Position numbers and translations under genes: made by a program. From assembly GCA_017471965.1 (NCBI GenBank), contig JAFURF010000052.1:1-63755 (forward strand): a DNA stretch of 63,755 nt, read 5' to 3'. Numbering within the stretch: position 1 is the first letter of the stretch; each line of letters opens with the position of its first letter. Positions 42,736 to 52,900 of this stretch are shown one piece after another. The notes under the pieces were generated by a model, which was not told the DNA's origin, ran no database searches, and was given only the letters and a program-made list of their open reading frames with translations. Source of the stretch: Bacteroidales bacterium. Its GTDB lineage: Bacteria; Bacteroidota; Bacteroidia; Bacteroidales; UBA932.

Positions 42736-44565
42736 TTATTCATTCTTCTGCAGTGACTTACATACTTTCTGATTGATTTCCTTCACGCGTGCCTCATCCA
42801 ACTTGATGACCTTGCGGTCATATGTCATCAGACCGTTCACTTCTGTCTCGACGTCTGTTGTCTGAGTGTAGACAGCGGCAGAGAAGCCTTTCGCTATGAG
42901 GTTGTAGAGCATTTCTGCATATGATACATATTGATCTGTCGCCTCTTTCGATGAACTGTACTGTACATATCCCCAGTTGCGGTCCGGTTCCCAAAGGTGA
43001 TCCTTCAGCACGAGGCCGATGCCGCCATATTCACCCAGAACAGTAGCGCGCTGAGCATCATAGAGATACAACTCAGGTGCAGGATATTTATGAAGGTCCA
43101 GGATGTCACCGCACTGATAATGGTTGCCACCGCTTGCCGGATTCACCAGGCGTGAAGGATCGTACTGCTTGGTCCATTCGGCAATCTCCTGAGTCTTGAA
43201 CTGGCCCCAAGCCTCGTTGAACGGCACCCATGTACCGATGCAAGGATATGAATACAGATAATCCATGATTTCCTTCCACTCCTTCCTGTAGTTGGCTTCT
43301 GATTCGGCTGAACGGATGCGTTCAACACCATTGAAATACTGATACATCTGCCATTCAGGATTCCTGTCACCGCTCGGCATGTCCTGCCATACGATGATAC
43401 CCAACTGATCGCAATGGGTATACCACCTTGCCGGCTCGACCTTGATATGCTTACGGATCATATTGAAACCGAAATCCTTGGTCTTCTGCACATCATAACG
43501 CAGCGCCTCATCAGTAGGAGCGGTGTAAAGTCCGTCAGGCCACCATCCCTGGTCAAGAGGCCCGAACTGGAAGACAGGCTCGTTGTTCAGTTCCATACGT
43601 ACTATTCCATTCTTGTCTCGACTGGTAGAATACTTGCGCATTGCAGCATAACTGTCCACCTTGTCCACTACCTTGCCGTCAGACTTCAAGGTTACTACCA
43701 TGGTATAAAGGAAAGGAGAACCCGGACTCCACAACTTGCGGTCTGCCGGCATGTTGATTTCTACCGGCACAGTGCTCAGACTCTTTGCTGATGCAACCTG
43801 TCTGCCGCCATCCATTACAGTCACCTCGACTATATCACCGGATGTGGTCCCTTCTGTCAAGGCTGTGACCGTCAAGGTGTTATTATCTATATCAGGCAGG
43901 ATGCGCAATGTATTTATATGTTTCTTCTCCACTGGCTCCATCCACACTGTCTGCCATATGCCCGATACAGGTGTATACCAGATGCCTTCCGGATTGCTCA
44001 CCTGCTTTCCGCGCGGCTGATAACTCCTGTCTGTAGGGTCCCAGACCCTTACAAGCAACTTATTGCTACCCTTTTTATTGAGTACCGAAGTTATATCGAA
44101 TGAAAAAGGCACAAATCCGCCGGTATGGCTTCCTACCTTCACATCGTTCACCCATACGTCTGCCTTCCAGTCAACGGCACCGAAATGAAGCAGAACCTGC
44201 TTCCCCTTCCATGCCGAAGGCACATCAAACGAACGCTGGTACACCAGTTCCTTACTCTCATCAATGCGTTTTCCTACGCCAGAAAGAGAAGATTCCACCG
44301 CAAAAGGAACGAGAATTTCTCCCTCGAAGGATTCCGGTGCAGGAGCACCCTTCTCGACGATGGCGTATTGCCACAGGCCATTGAGGTTCTGCCATTCACC
44401 ACGCTCCATTATCGGACGAGGGTATTCTCCCAAGACATTCTGAGGGTCAATCTCTTCTGCCCATGATGTCCTGATCTTGTCGCCTGCCGGCTTCCACTGT
44501 GCAAAGGCAGAAATGCTGACTAACAGCGAAATTGCTGCTGTAAATAATTTAATTGTCTGTTTCAT
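42736..44565 (-). CDS. Glycoside hydrolase family 2 enzyme
   Basis: 609 residues with a signal peptide (cut after SISAFAQ). A sugar-binding jelly roll (about 30-200), an immunoglobulin-like domain, then the barrel with acid/base Glu in WVPFNEAWGQF and nucleophile Glu in VLGEYGGIG. Substrate could be a beta-galactoside, beta-glucuronide or beta-mannoside; the mannosidase neighbours make a beta-mannosidase role (removing the core mannose) possible, but this is inference. It lies 32 bases after the GH38 gene. Confidence 0.9.
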   Translation of the reverse strand: MKQTIKLFTAAISLLVSISAFAQWKPAGDKIRTSWAEEIDPQNVLGEYPRPIMERGEWQNLNGLWQYAIVEKGAPAPESFEGEILVPFAVESSLSGVGKRIDESKELVYQRSFDVPSAWKGKQVLLHFGAVDWKADVWVNDVKVGSHTGGFVPFSFDITSVLNKKGSNKLLVRVWDPTDRSYQPRGKQVSNPEGIWYTPVSGIWQTVWMEPVEKKHINTLRILPDIDNNTLTVTALTEGTTSGDIVEVTVMDGGRQVASAKSLSTVPVEINMPADRKLWSPGSPFLYTMVVTLKSDGKVVDKVDSYAAMRKYSTSRDKNGIVRMELNNEPVFQFGPLDQGWWPDGLYTAPTDEALRYDVQKTKDFGFNMIRKHIKVEPARWYTHCDQLGIIVWQDMPSGDRNPEWQMYQYFNGVERIRSAESEANYRKEWKEIMDYLYSYPCIGTWVPFNEAWGQFKTQEIAEWTKQYDPSRLVNPASGGNHYQCGDILDLHKYPAPELYLYDAQRATVLGEYGGIGLVLKDHLWEPDRNWGYVQYSSSKEATDQYVSYAEMLYNLIAKGFSAAVYTQTTDVETEVNGLMTYDRKVIKLDEARVKEINQKVCKSLQKNE

Positions 44566-44597
44566 AGCGTCTTCAGTATAAGTTATTGATTATATTT

Positions 44598-47500
44598 CTA
44601 TCTGTATACGGCAAATTCATATATACGGGTATCCTTTCCGTCAGCAGCCTGAAGAGGCTGAACTACAAACAGACGCAGATATCGTACTTTTGCCGTCTTA
44701 CCCAATGACTTGTTTATTATATTCTTCTTATTACCGGTAAAGTAGTCGATTGTACGCCATTCCTCACCCTTGTCGTTGCGGGCCTGAAGAAGGCATGAGC
44801 ATGTGACATAAGACATATTTTCCGAGGCGGCATTGAACATCATCCATGAACTGATCTCGGTTTCTTCACCGAAATCGAACTCTACGAAAGCAGGCACACC
44901 GGAGATATCACACCATTTTGTATCTGTCCTGCCGTCAAGCAGAAGTGCAGGGCGTTCGTTATGATTGGTAAAGCCCGACCAGCCGACGATATGTTCTTCC
45001 TTCAGAAGATTGTCCCTCACCACCGTATCCTCGAGAACTTCTTCTATCTGATTGTATTCATTGGATGTCTGGAAGAGGACAGATACAGAGGTCACTGCAG
45101 GATATGCTTCTTCAACAAGAGTTGCAGCAAAGATCACAACATCCTCATTGTCAGGAAGAATCACTTCCGTCGCACCGGCAGGAATTTCTATTCCGTACTT
45201 GAACATATATGTAAATTCGTATGGATGGTCACCGCCTGACGAATGACGGTGGGTCCCGACATATGCGACCTCCGTATCATACAGATATCCTTTGGTATGG
45301 CCTGTATGGCCCCATTGACCTATGAATCCGGTATATGACGGCACTGTAACTTCCTGAGAATTACGACCGGCACGGAACGTACACTTTATGCCTTTGTCTG
45401 CAACAGATGATGCTGCAAGCAGGTAAAGAGTATTATAAGAACTACCTTCAGGCAGAACAAGAGTATCTCCCTCACATTTCATTCCGTTCATCAGACGTTC
45501 GTTCTCAAGACGGAAAGAAACTCCGTTCACAGTCATCTGAGAAGGAATCAATTCTGCGGCATAGGCATAGCCGGATTCAAAATCTGCATCTCCTGCAAAC
45601 TGATTCCAACTGAAGCACTTCTTGTCAAGATCAAGGGTCATATGCTCTTGACGGAGAGGCGTCATCGCCTGCTTGGCAAGTCTCACCTTATATGTCCTGA
45701 TGCTGTTTGGAGTGATGTTCACCTTAAGTTGTCTTCCGGTGAACGAAGCATCACCGATTGTCTTTTCCGTACCGTCAGCCTCAACGGCAGCAACGATGTC
45801 GGCAGCAAATGTAATGTTCGCATCCTGAGATGCCTTGCCGCCTGTCTCATAGACACGCACTACGTATTCATCGGAACTTTCCGCCATCTTCAGCGCCTTG
45901 ATCACGACATTGGCATTGTCAGACTCAGCGAGAGAGAATGTACGGCCGAGTCTTCCGGGATGCTTCACGGTTGCAAAGGCCTTGATTCTCTGGTTGAGGA
46001 CATCTGCCTGGGCGCTCGCTTCCGCATTATCCAGATTGCCCGAATGTCCTGTCAGACTGTATGTGAAGGTATGGTATCCGAAGTCCTGACGGTCCTGATA
46101 TGCATATCCGCTGCGGGTCTTTGGAGTATGAAGCAGGGTAAGACGGAGGGTATTGTCGTCAGGCTTGTCCCATCCGTATTTGCTGTCATTCATGATGGTC
46201 ACACCGTAATCACCTGTCCTGTCGGTAAGGTCCGCCCAATAATGAGAGTACACCTCATAGGCCGTATCGCAGTTGTTTCCACGCTGTACACTTCCCACAC
46301 CAAGATTATATGTCGCCATCTCATTGTCGAGATTCAGCGGGAATTCTGCCTTGAGAAGGGCGTTGGTCGTCTGCCAGTTCACTTCGTTGCAGAAGTCGAT
46401 CCTTCCGGCAAGTGCACCCTCGTAAAGACGAATATACTGGCGGAACCATGAATCGCCATACTGCTTGGAGACACACAGGGTCTTCCTCAGGTTTCCGTTC
46501 TCGACAAGGGTCATCCTGACACCATCCGTAATCGATACAGGATCCGCGTCAACGGTCTCCTTCAGAATCTCCCATGCTGGCCACTCGAAAGACTCGTTTT
46601 CAGTGAACAGTGCAAGACGTACCGCCTTGCCATCCTTCACGAGTTCCTTGTCATGTCTCTTGTCGAGGATGGAAACGATGTCTCCTACCTCATTCAGTGA
46701 AATCATGTATACGGAGTTCTCGATCTGACTTGCAGATGCGGAAGTGCGGGCAACCTTGCCGGAACCTGTCATGCGTACATCATATACAGCATATCCGTTG
46801 GCCGGAACGACGGCTTCAAGAAGAATGTGCGCCTTGCCGTCCTCATAGGATACAAGTTGCGACGCCACCTTCTTTCCTTTCGCATCGTATACCTGGACAT
46901 TGCCCGGACATCTTGCAGCATCAAGAGCAATCTCAACGACATCAGAAGCCTCATATCCAAGGGCATTGTACAATACTACCGGAGTTCCCTTCACACGTGT
47001 GTCAAGTTGGCCTGAGACAGCAGCCACAGAAGTCGTGAGAATGTCGGAGAACTGCTTCAATGAAAGAAGTTCGTCATTCCATGAGAACTCATAGGCACGA
47101 GGAATGCTGGTTCCGGTCAGGTCATCGTGGAACTGATGGAAGATGAAACGTCTCCACGATTCTGTAAGTCTTTCCGAAGGATACTCGAGGACACCAAGAA
47201 GATCGGAAGCGACTGACGAACGCTCAGAAGCATCACCGAGCAGTTCGTTCTGGCGGTTGTAGAGTTTCATGGCAGCCTGGGATGTATAGCATCCGGTACC
47301 ATGAAGGTCCATCAGAAGTTCCCCGTCATGCATCGGAAGTTCAGGATGCGCTTCAAATGGCATGAAGTCCTTGTACAGGCGGTCGCTGGTCGCGCTGATG
47401 ATCCTTACCGGACCATCACCGTTCAGACTCCTTTCCACCGCATCAACTGAGTTCAATGTCGGTGAACCTCCGATATCTCCCGTTCCGTAATAGTGGTACA

Positions 47501-48224
47501 CCACATTGGCAGGACTTTCCTTGACACGCCTCTGGAGCATTTCATTTCGGGTAAGGTCCTCCAGTCTCCATCTCTGGCCGTAGTTGAATCCATGAGCCAT
47601 CATGATGACAGAACCGTCCACTCCCTTCCAGAGACCTACGGTGTAAGGATACTTCATGTCACCATAGAACGGATTCTTCCTCCATCCCAGTTTCTGTGAT
47701 GAAAAGCCGATAAGACCGCAATGCTTGGCAATCGTCGGCAGAGTCCATCCGAAACCGAAACAGTCAGGCAGAAAGATATCGGTACTTTCCACACCGAACT
47801 CGCTCCTGTAATATTCCTGTCCGAGAAGTATGTTGCGGATAGCCGACTCTACTGAAGGGACAATGGCATCAGTAGCATCCCAACTTGCGCCGGTCACATG
47901 CCATCTGCCCTCATTGATATATTTCTTCATCTCCTCATATTCACGAGGATAATACTCCTTCATCCAGGCATACTTGATTCCTCCTTCGAAATTGAAGACA
48001 TAGTTCGGATACTTCTTGAGCAGGAAAAGATTCTGGTTGATGGTATTCCATACATACTCCTTTATTGTAGTCTGGATATCCCAGTTCCACTGAGTATCAA
48101 GATGAGCATCCGAGACAAGGTAGGCTCTTGGCCTTTCGTCTGTTTCCGACTGGGCACATACATTGCCCGTAGCGGCAAGAAGAAAAAGCGCCGCGAGTGT
48201 GAAGCATTTATAAACAAACTTCAT
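44598..48224 (-). CDS. GH38 alpha-mannosidase with C-terminal discoidin-like domain
   Basis: 1208 residues from the ATG at 48224 (MKFVYKCFTLAALFLLAATG, signal cut near CAQ); an ATG two codons upstream is the alternative. The GH38 zinc motif SDAHLDTQWNW (His41, Asp43) and nucleophile Asp154 in LPDCFGFG are present. About 130 C-terminal residues resemble a discoidin/F5-8C carbohydrate-binding module (LLDGRTDTKWCD, VRYLRLFVVQP). It removes alpha-linked mannose from periplasmic glycans. A degraded copy of its 5' end lies at 59066-59180. Confidence 0.93.
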   Translation of the reverse strand: MKFVYKCFTLAALFLLAATGNVCAQSETDERPRAYLVSDAHLDTQWNWDIQTTIKEYVWNTINQNLFLLKKYPNYVFNFEGGIKYAWMKEYYPREYEEMKKYINEGRWHVTGASWDATDAIVPSVESAIRNILLGQEYYRSEFGVESTDIFLPDCFGFGWTLPTIAKHCGLIGFSSQKLGWRKNPFYGDMKYPYTVGLWKGVDGSVIMMAHGFNYGQRWRLEDLTRNEMLQRRVKESPANVVYHYYGTGDIGGSPTLNSVDAVERSLNGDGPVRIISATSDRLYKDFMPFEAHPELPMHDGELLMDLHGTGCYTSQAAMKLYNRQNELLGDASERSSVASDLLGVLEYPSERLTESWRRFIFHQFHDDLTGTSIPRAYEFSWNDELLSLKQFSDILTTSVAAVSGQLDTRVKGTPVVLYNALGYEASDVVEIALDAARCPGNVQVYDAKGKKVASQLVSYEDGKAHILLEAVVPANGYAVYDVRMTGSGKVARTSASASQIENSVYMISLNEVGDIVSILDKRHDKELVKDGKAVRLALFTENESFEWPAWEILKETVDADPVSITDGVRMTLVENGNLRKTLCVSKQYGDSWFRQYIRLYEGALAGRIDFCNEVNWQTTNALLKAEFPLNLDNEMATYNLGVGSVQRGNNCDTAYEVYSHYWADLTDRTGDYGVTIMNDSKYGWDKPDDNTLRLTLLHTPKTRSGYAYQDRQDFGYHTFTYSLTGHSGNLDNAEASAQADVLNQRIKAFATVKHPGRLGRTFSLAESDNANVVIKALKMAESSDEYVVRVYETGGKASQDANITFAADIVAAVEADGTEKTIGDASFTGRQLKVNITPNSIRTYKVRLAKQAMTPLRQEHMTLDLDKKCFSWNQFAGDADFESGYAYAAELIPSQMTVNGVSFRLENERLMNGMKCEGDTLVLPEGSSYNTLYLLAASSVADKGIKCTFRAGRNSQEVTVPSYTGFIGQWGHTGHTKGYLYDTEVAYVGTHRHSSGGDHPYEFTYMFKYGIEIPAGATEVILPDNEDVVIFAATLVEEAYPAVTSVSVLFQTSNEYNQIEEVLEDTVVRDNLLKEEHIVGWSGFTNHNERPALLLDGRTDTKWCDISGVPAFVEFDFGEETEISSWMMFNAASENMSYVTCSCLLQARNDKGEEWRTIDYFTGNKKNIINKSLGKTAKVRYLRLFVVQPLQAADGKDTRIYEFAVYR

Positions 48225-48273
48225 GATCATATCATTTTTAGTGATTCTGGTGTAACACGTCATGCATAAAATC

Positions 48274-48300
48274 TCTACCAGGCACATGGTGCCTGGTAGA
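48274..48300 (-). terminator. Perfect 12-bp hairpin between GH125 and GH38 genes
   Basis: TCTACCAGGCAC (48274-48285) and GTGCCTGGTAGA (48289-48300) form a perfect stem with a 3-base loop. On the minus strand it is followed by ATTTTA, a weak T-run, so it could be a leaky terminator or an RNA-processing/stability element setting the ratio of GH125 to the genes downstream. Confidence 0.6.
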
Positions 48301-48334
48301 AAAACAAACCATATTAACCAAACACCTATATATA

Positions 48335-49825
48335 CTATTCAATGCTGTTCAAGACCTCGAGTCTTCCATCATCGACAAGTTTGATGATGAGTTCGCCGAA
48401 CAGGGTGTTCTGCCATGCGAACCACTCGCGGGTAAAATTCTTCGGATCATCCTTATGGAAGGATTCGTGCATGAAACCAGTGCCCGCATCCGTATTCATA
48501 AGCATGGTGACACATTCCTTGATTTCCTCGTCACACTGACTGGTGAAAGCCTTCATCATTATACTCATAGGCCATACCATGTCATAGCCGATATGAGGAC
48601 CACCTATGCCTTCTCCGGCCTTACCCCTGAAGAAATAAGGATTGCTTTCGCTCCATACGAATCGACGGGTATTCTGATAGATCGGATCATTTATGTCCAC
48701 ATCGCCCAGATATGGCATTGCAAGAAGACTTGGAACATTCGCATCATCCATCAGCATCCGGTTTCCGAAGCCGTCTACCTCGAAAGCGTAGATGGTGCCG
48801 AATTCAGGATGGTTGTAAGTCGCATATTTCTTCAGGGCTACTTCAACCTCATCGGCGAGGTCTGTACACTCCTTCGCCAATGATTCGTTTCCATTTACTT
48901 TTGTAAGGATCTCCGCAGCCTTTCTCAAAGAAGATACAGCAAAGAAATTGGATGGAACAAGAAACTGAAGGGTTGTGGCATCATCAGAAGGACGGAATGA
49001 TGAAACGATCAGTCCGACAGGATTGACAGGAGCGCCATTGCCACCGTTGTTCAAAGTGTCAAGCGCACGCTTGGTACGACGCTGGAATGTATACGGTCCG
49101 ACTCCGTCCTTGCGCTGCTGCTCCTTGAATGTCCTGAGTACATTTGTAATGGCCTCGATCCAGACTGCGTCGAATATGCCGGCATCGCCGGTAACTTCCC
49201 AATAATGATATGCGAGTCTGATAGGATAGCATAGTGAATCTATCTCCCACTTGCGCTCATGGAGTTCCATCTTCATATCAGTCAGGTCAGACTGCCAGCT
49301 GCCGCCTACAGGGCCGTCATTGAAGGCATTTGCATAAGGATCGATATTGATGCACATGAACTGCCTGCGGATGACGCCCTCGAGCATTTCCTTAAGTTTC
49401 GGATCCTCATTTGCCAACTGTACATAAGGCCAGACCTGCGCTCCGGAATCCCTGAGCCACATTGCATGAATATCACCTGTATATACAAAGGTGTCAGGCT
49501 TGCCGTCCAGTTCACGGAAATGAACAGTCGTGTCAAGAGTATTAGGAAAACAGTTCTCGAACATCCATGCCAGATACGGATTCTTGAGTCTGCCGGTAAT
49601 TTCCCTGATCTTCTTTTCAACTGCATCAGACTTGAAAAGACGATCCTCAGGTTTTGGTCTCTGGCTCACCAGATGACCGGAATTATCCTTAGGAGCAACA
49701 AGACTGGATTCATCGATATTCAGGCCGTCCCAAAGAGAGTCATTTCCATCGTGTCCGGACGCAATCGTTCCTGTTGTCGACAGACAGATGGCAAAAACCG
49801 CTGTAGTCAATAGTTTTGTATTCAT
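48335..49825 (-). CDS. GH125 exo-alpha-1,6-mannosidase
   Basis: 496 residues from the ATG at 49825 (MNTKLLTTAVFAICLSTTG, signal peptide); an ATG three codons earlier is equally close. Family 125 features: YTGDIHAMWLRDSGAQVWPY, NAFNDGPVGGSW, and GGPHIGYDMVWPMSI. These enzymes remove alpha-1,6-mannose from N-glycans or mannan backbones. It is the first hydrolase gene after the regulator, with a TAATTTTG promoter box at 49863-49870. Confidence 0.93.
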   Translation of the reverse strand: MNTKLLTTAVFAICLSTTGTIASGHDGNDSLWDGLNIDESSLVAPKDNSGHLVSQRPKPEDRLFKSDAVEKKIREITGRLKNPYLAWMFENCFPNTLDTTVHFRELDGKPDTFVYTGDIHAMWLRDSGAQVWPYVQLANEDPKLKEMLEGVIRRQFMCINIDPYANAFNDGPVGGSWQSDLTDMKMELHERKWEIDSLCYPIRLAYHYWEVTGDAGIFDAVWIEAITNVLRTFKEQQRKDGVGPYTFQRRTKRALDTLNNGGNGAPVNPVGLIVSSFRPSDDATTLQFLVPSNFFAVSSLRKAAEILTKVNGNESLAKECTDLADEVEVALKKYATYNHPEFGTIYAFEVDGFGNRMLMDDANVPSLLAMPYLGDVDINDPIYQNTRRFVWSESNPYFFRGKAGEGIGGPHIGYDMVWPMSIMMKAFTSQCDEEIKECVTMLMNTDAGTGFMHESFHKDDPKNFTREWFAWQNTLFGELIIKLVDDGRLEVLNSIE

Positions 49826-49862
49826 AAATGCCATTATTTAGTTTTTGATTTATAATTTCAAA

Positions 49863-49870
49863 CAAAATTA
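49863..49870 (-). promoter_or_regulatory. Candidate -7 element for the mannosidase operon
   Basis: On the minus strand TAATTTTG matches TAnnTTTG, 38 bases before the GH125 ATG. The -33 region is not consensus, as expected for a promoter that needs an activator such as the adjacent hybrid regulator. Confidence 0.5.
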
Positions 49871-49912
49871 GGCATTCAACAGCACACACATGTACACTAT
49901 CCCGCCAAAAGA

Positions 49913-49940
49913 GTATCACTCTCTGCTGCATATTGTATCA
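49913..49940. promoter_or_regulatory. Direct repeat GTATCA, possible regulator site
   Basis: GTATCA occurs at 49913-49918 and 49935-49940, 22 bases (two helical turns) apart, upstream of the GH125 -7 box. AraC-type hybrid regulators bind direct repeats with such spacing. The motif is short, so chance is possible. Confidence 0.3.
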
Positions 49941-49980
49941 AAACACAACATAGCGCTACAGATTCGAGTTATCCACACCG

Positions 49981-52900
49981 TTAAAGAGCATCAGGCCCGC
50001 ATTCAAGGGAATGATCCTTACGTATCGCCGAATTTCTGAAATCTTTCGGAGTCATCCCAAAGCGTTTGCTGAACTCTTTATAGAAATGAGCACGATTGTT
50101 GAAACCGCATTCGAAGATGATCTCCTGAATCGGCCTGCTGGAGGTCTGCAGAAGTCTGACAGCCTTTTCCATCCTCCGCTCCCTCACATATTCCTTCGGT
50201 GACTGCAGGTTGAGTTCCTTAAGGCGTCTGTATAGACTCCTTGAACTCATATTAAGGTCATCAGCAATCTGATCGGTAGTAAGAGAGGCATTTGAAAGGT
50301 TCTTCTCCACCACATCATTGAGTCTGTACATGAACTCCTTATCCTCAGTCGTGACCAACTGCCCCTCGACATATACATATGCAGAAGCAGATGTATTGTA
50401 ATATTCCCGCATATCTTTTCTGGACTCTACCAGACGGTTGACGACAGCGAGCAGGTAATCGACACTGAACGGTTTGCCTATATACACATCCGCGCCGGAC
50501 CTCAATCCGCTCGTCTTGTCCTCATCTGTATTCTTGGCAGACAAGACAATAACGGGAACATGCATTGTGTGCTTGCTCCTCTTGATATGCCGTGTAAGTG
50601 ACATCCCATCCGTACCTGGCATCATTACATCCGTGATGACAAGGTCAGGCAGGATATTCTTAAGAAGTTCAAGTGCTTCATCGGCATTATGAGCCGTCTC
50701 GACGTCATAATGAGAAGACAGGACCTCACGGAGAAGAAAAAGGATGTCCTTATTATCATCTACGACGAGAACCGTAGACCTTTCCTTTGAAGGCAGACGT
50801 ACAAGAGCCTGATCTTCAGTATCGGAATTCCTTACGGCAGACTCCAGATGGAACACATCGGAAGACTCCGGATTCTGCATTCCGAAAGGTATAGGGTCCT
50901 TGACGGCCATGCTTCCTGAAACTTCCGTCAGAGGAAGCAGCGGCAGAGTGACTATAAACTCGGCGTACCGGTTCAGTTCACTCTCTATTTCAATCCGGCC
51001 TTCAAGCAACTGCACGGAACTATGGCATATAGCCATGCCGAGACCATTACGGGAAAGAATCTTTGACGCATCTTCCTCCACCTCGTCAAGCACACTATAA
51101 CGATTGAAGATAAGTTTACGGTCCTCTTCCCTGATACCTTTACCTGTATTATACACCTTCAACTGCATCTCCTTGTCTGTCAGCCTGGAAAGAGAGACTT
51201 TTATCCGTCCTCCTCTAGGAGTATATTTCAATGCATTGGACATAAGGTTGGCAAATATCTTAGGGAAACACCTCCTATCCATATTCCAGAACAGATCGTT
51301 TTCGAGGTGCTGTTCGATGACAACCCCGTTCTTCTCTGCAAGAACTTCAAATGTACCACATGCATCCTGAATATATTCCGTGATATTAAAAGATTCAATG
51401 AAAAGCTGCTGATGCTTTGTCTCAATGCGCCTGTAATCAATGATCTCCTGAATCAGCAGATATAGTCTTTCTGTCTGTTTCTTGATAAGCGATACATACT
51501 TTCGGACGAAATCATCAATTCCATCATGACTGAGAATCCTCTCACACGGACTCAGAATCAGCGTCAAAGGTGTACTGAATTCATGGGTGACATTTGTAAA
51601 GAATCTGAGTTTTTCCTCATAAACTTCCTTTATATGGCGTTGCTCCATGGTCTTCAGTGCATCTGCATGGTTTCTCTTGATATGACTGTATATCATTGCG
51701 GACACAAAGACTGCAATGCCCATCAAGGCCATCCAGGCAAGAATCTTCGCCAACGTCGTCTGCCACCAGTAAGGTCTGATGCGGATATGCAACTGCACAG
51801 GATCGCTTTCATAGTCAGTGATGTTATTCCTATATTTTACGGACAAAGTATGGTCTCCATGAGAGAGTTGCGTAAGAGACAAAGTGGTATTGCTGCCATT
51901 GTCAATCCATACGCCATCCTCATCTGAATCAAGTTTATACCAATACCGGTAGTCTCCCAGATTGATATAATCCATGGCCATGAACGAAACAGCAAACGAA
52001 TTCCTGTCCTGATCCAATTCCATATATGGGATTTCGGACGGTCCACATTTCATGGCATGCAAGGACAGAGCGGCATCTTCTTCCCCATTGATTTCGCGCA
52101 GACTTATCAAGTAAAGAGGGGGAACGTACTCTTCCGTCCCCACATGATCGGGCTTTTCCGTTATCTCCACCCAACCGTTCATTGCACCGAAATACAGGAC
52201 ATCATCCGACCGCATGAAAGCACCGTCACTGAACTCCGTCACATGAAGTCCGTTTTTTGCACCATATGTCCTGATATCATATGTCTTTGTGTCGATTCTG
52301 GCGAGTCCGTTGCTTGTGGCAACCCACAAACCGTCATTGGCATCCATCTGAAGCGAACGTATTATATCATTCGGCAGACCATCGTCATGATCGATGTAGA
52401 TTTCCTGTCCGTCCGATCCATGACCTATCACACCCGTTCCTGTACCGATCCAAAGAATACCGTCATGTTCACACAGCGCAAAGACATCGTTCATCAGATG
52501 CGGGCGCCGATCATTATGATACGATATCCGGTCCAGTCCATCCGTGCCCATCCTGTACACTCCATATCCACGATTGCCAAACCACACATTGCCGCTTTCC
52601 GAATGATGCATGGAGAAGAAATAGTTTGACGACATGGTACCACCCATCAGTTCATGATGCTTTAGATCATCCAACCTCAAGGATCCGCCGTTGCCAGAAA
52701 CGGATGCCTTATAGATGCCATCTCCGACAGTGGCAAGCCATAGAACAGAATCATCCGTCTCATGTACTGCATGGACATACTTCAGTCCTTCACCTCCCAT
52801 CACCTTATGAAGAGACCTGGTCCTGTAACTATAAAAGTTAAGCCCGCCTTCAGAACCGACCCAGAAGCCTCCATATGAACTTGGAGAAAGAGCATATACG

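Noticed and set aside
45642-46451. 269-codon antisense frame inside the GH38 gene
   Set aside because: Shadow of codon bias in a large gene; no domain, no promoter.
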